Shown here: positions 62,110-64,000 of the stretch, piece by piece
Layout: the number at the start of each line of letters is the position of its first letter
How positions within the stretch are numbered: position 1 is the first letter of the stretch
Assembly: GCF_905220415.1 (NCBI RefSeq)
Contig: NC_059551.1
Span: forward strand, 3,544,001-3,608,000
Direction of reading: 5' to 3'
Origin: Colias croceus
Taxonomy: Eukaryota > Arthropoda > Insecta > Lepidoptera > Pieridae
Length of the DNA: 64,000 bases
Program-made: the position numbers and the translations under genes
The notes under the pieces: model-generated
What the model saw: the letters and a program-made list of their open reading frames with translations, nothing else
Databases searched by the model: none
Told to the model about the DNA's origin: nothing

Positions 62110-62560
62110 TAGGAAGCTCAAACTCAAACATTTATTTATTCAATGAAACTTCTTCTAGAAGCACTTTTGAATCATCATAACTCATAAGTCATAACATATT
62201 TTTGACCAATTACCACCGATTCAGAAAGCAGTATCTATGGAGAAGAACCGGCAAGAAACTTCTTAGTTGTTCTTTAGAAAATGCTCTATATCGTAAAAAG
62301 TAGATTGCATAATAAATAATCTATAGATAATAATAACAAATAATAATTATCTGGTACTTCAGTCGGGGCTTTTCATTCAAAAACACACAATGATGAGATA
62401 TATTTATGGAGTTTCTTGCCGATTCTTCTCCATAGATACTGCTTTCCGAATCGGTGGTAAATGTTAAAAATACTTACCTATGTAATGACGATTCGAAAGT
62501 GCTACTAAATACATAGTAGTCTAATTGAATAAATGAATGTTTGAGTTTGAGTTTGAGTTT
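62110..62560. repeat. two inverted copies of a lepidopteran repeat
   Basis: The left copy reads AAGCTCAAACTCAAACATTT, ATTTATTCAATGAAACTTCT, then ACCACCGATTCAGAAAGCAG, TATCTATGGAGAAGAACCGG, CAAGAAACTTC. The right copy is its reverse complement (GAGTTTCTTGCCGATTCTTC to TGAATGTTTGAGTTTGAGTT). Between them is an AT-rich spacer near 62285-62400. A transcript would form a long imperfect hairpin. Confidence 0.7.
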
Positions 62561-62564
62561 ATAA

Positions 62565-64000
62565 TATAATGAATTTATCGCAATTATTAATTATAGATTC
62601 TGTAGTCGTAAATTGTCTCACCTTATTTCACTTTCGGTAATTTTTCAATATACGTATATACCATATTAATCTTCATAATTTCTGATTTTAAATTATGTTT
62701 TTTTTGATATTTTAATGAGTTTTGACCCCAAAAACAAACCCCAAAATCCTAAATTATCAACTATCTTATTTTGTCAAAATTGAATGGGATGACGTCATTG
62801 GTAACTTGATATACAGGAAACACTCATATTATGAAATTACTCTAAGTAGGATACAATACCAATACGTATGTTAGTCATCAATTCATATACAGAAATGATA
62901 AATTCTTTCCTTATTGTTACCAGTAAGCGTACAATGAACTTTTGCCTTGTGTTTTTTTTATATAATTTGGTCGTTTTTATGCGATTCTAAAGAAAATAAA
63001 TTATTAAAAACCTAGATCAGTATTTCAAATTTTAATATCACATAATAATATGTAATACCGAATCATATTTTAAATTGTTCAAATGAAATTTCAAACTCAT
63101 AATCAATAATTATTACATGATAGTTTGAAACCTAAGGCAGGGTAGAGGATCCCTGAATTTTAAACAGACTACGAATTTCTACGAAACGCTCTTAAATAAG
63201 CGAGAAAATGAACGAAAGGGAAAATTAAATAAAAAAATCCTTATAATACGAAAGAACGATGCCGATTTTCCGTATAATTACCGCGTATATTGAATCATAC
63301 TGTGGTATACGATATTCATGCAAAGAAGCAGTAATGTATATTGTGCAGAAAATCTGGCAAGAAAAGCACATTATCGGAACTATTTTTCCTACTATTATTA
63401 CATATTTTGTAACCGGAGAGCGCATTCTTTGCGATTTATGATAACACTCATTTTATATTCTCCTCGTAAACTATCACGCATGTCATTACCGAGTCATGTT
63501 GTTCTACTATTTTTATAAGAATATTGAGATACTGGAATGTAATAAGATAAAACGGTATTGAACTAGCTTGGACGCCGCTTCACTCGAATTTTCCCGGATA
63601 TGATTGGGCTTTTGTGCTAAATAAGTACATATTAATATTATGTTGTCAGTCAGTTTAACTGTTGTCTTAAGTAAAATAAAATAAAATAAAATAATATTTT
63701 ACATATTCAGTTCACAATTTTGCTCTGCCTTCTGAACTAGGTTATTACCTGTGTCTCAGAAAACAGTGCCTTCCCTTATGAGTTCATACAAGTATTATTA
63801 AATACGTAAACATAATATTACAGTTACAGATTAATTACAATTAAAGAATAAAAATTACTAGTTAATTATAAATATAATATATATATATGACTAGCTAATT
63901 ATAAATGGGTAGTATTGCTATTCCCTTAGGCCTTATCTTCCCTTGGATATCTTCCCTTCTTTCTCTAACACAAATACTTCAAAACTCTAATGGCGCATCT
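62565..64000. other. AT-rich intergenic stretch to window end
   Basis: No gene supported. An (AAAAT)n run lies at 63673-63695, and a short TATATATATATA tract lies near 63880. The AACTAGCTTGGACGCCGCTT at 63561 looks like a decayed interspersed-repeat head. Overlapping 60-66-codon frames at 63225-63518 have no domain. Confidence 0.4.

Noticed and set aside
63225..63518. Three overlapping 60-66-residue ORFs
   Set aside because: They overlap on both strands, have no domain and lie in AT-rich intergenic DNA.

Overview
The window is nuclear DNA from an insect, almost certainly a butterfly or moth. It is AT-rich and intron-rich, with one split gene, and full of short interspersed repeats typical of Lepidoptera: elements running between AAATGCGAAAGT and GAAGCCGCGGGCGGAAAGCT, ACCGACTTCAAAAA-type repeats, tRNA-headed SINEs and many MITEs. 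Nothing bacterial or viral is seen. The species cannot be told from the sequence.

The one complete gene is a seven-exon + strand neuropeptide GPCR (CDS 37757 to 57855, 414 residues). By its motifs it is a CCHamide receptor of the bombesin-receptor-like group. Every intron has GT/AG ends and every codon phase joins cleanly. Its introns hold a perfect 533-bp palindrome (41524-42056), several interspersed repeats, a 3-bp-TSD MITE, and a tRNA-derived SINE with a 12-bp target-site duplication inserted 28 bp before the last exon. Two coding exons have extra partial copies nearby. Exon 1 is copied at 38018-38160 with seven differences, all synonymous. Exon 4 is copied at 46582-46734 (broken by a stop) and in a shorter piece near 47041-47085.

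Left end (1-2 kb): a probable first coding exon of a THAP-domain protein (797-872, +). Facing it is a speculative pair of small minus-strand exons reading off the left edge (640 to 237). Next to these is a GC-rich patch with outward-facing splice donors (1290-1740).

2-37 kb is gene-poor. It holds many short repeats and MITEs, a 1.2-kb DNA-transposon-like element with reiterated CTCGAGCGCGTCAGAT motifs (7390-8640), a perfect foldback (11552-11847), a 5'-truncated non-LTR retrotransposon with a reverse transcriptase C-terminal ORF (22413-23213), and an 11-bp minisatellite that stays open in several frames (28355-28975).

Downstream of the receptor (58-64 kb) the main feature is a 2.25-kb array of 120-bp monomers arranged as two inverted arms (58737-60982). 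A pair of inverted lepidopteran repeats follows at 62110-62560. The rest is AT-rich intergenic DNA.
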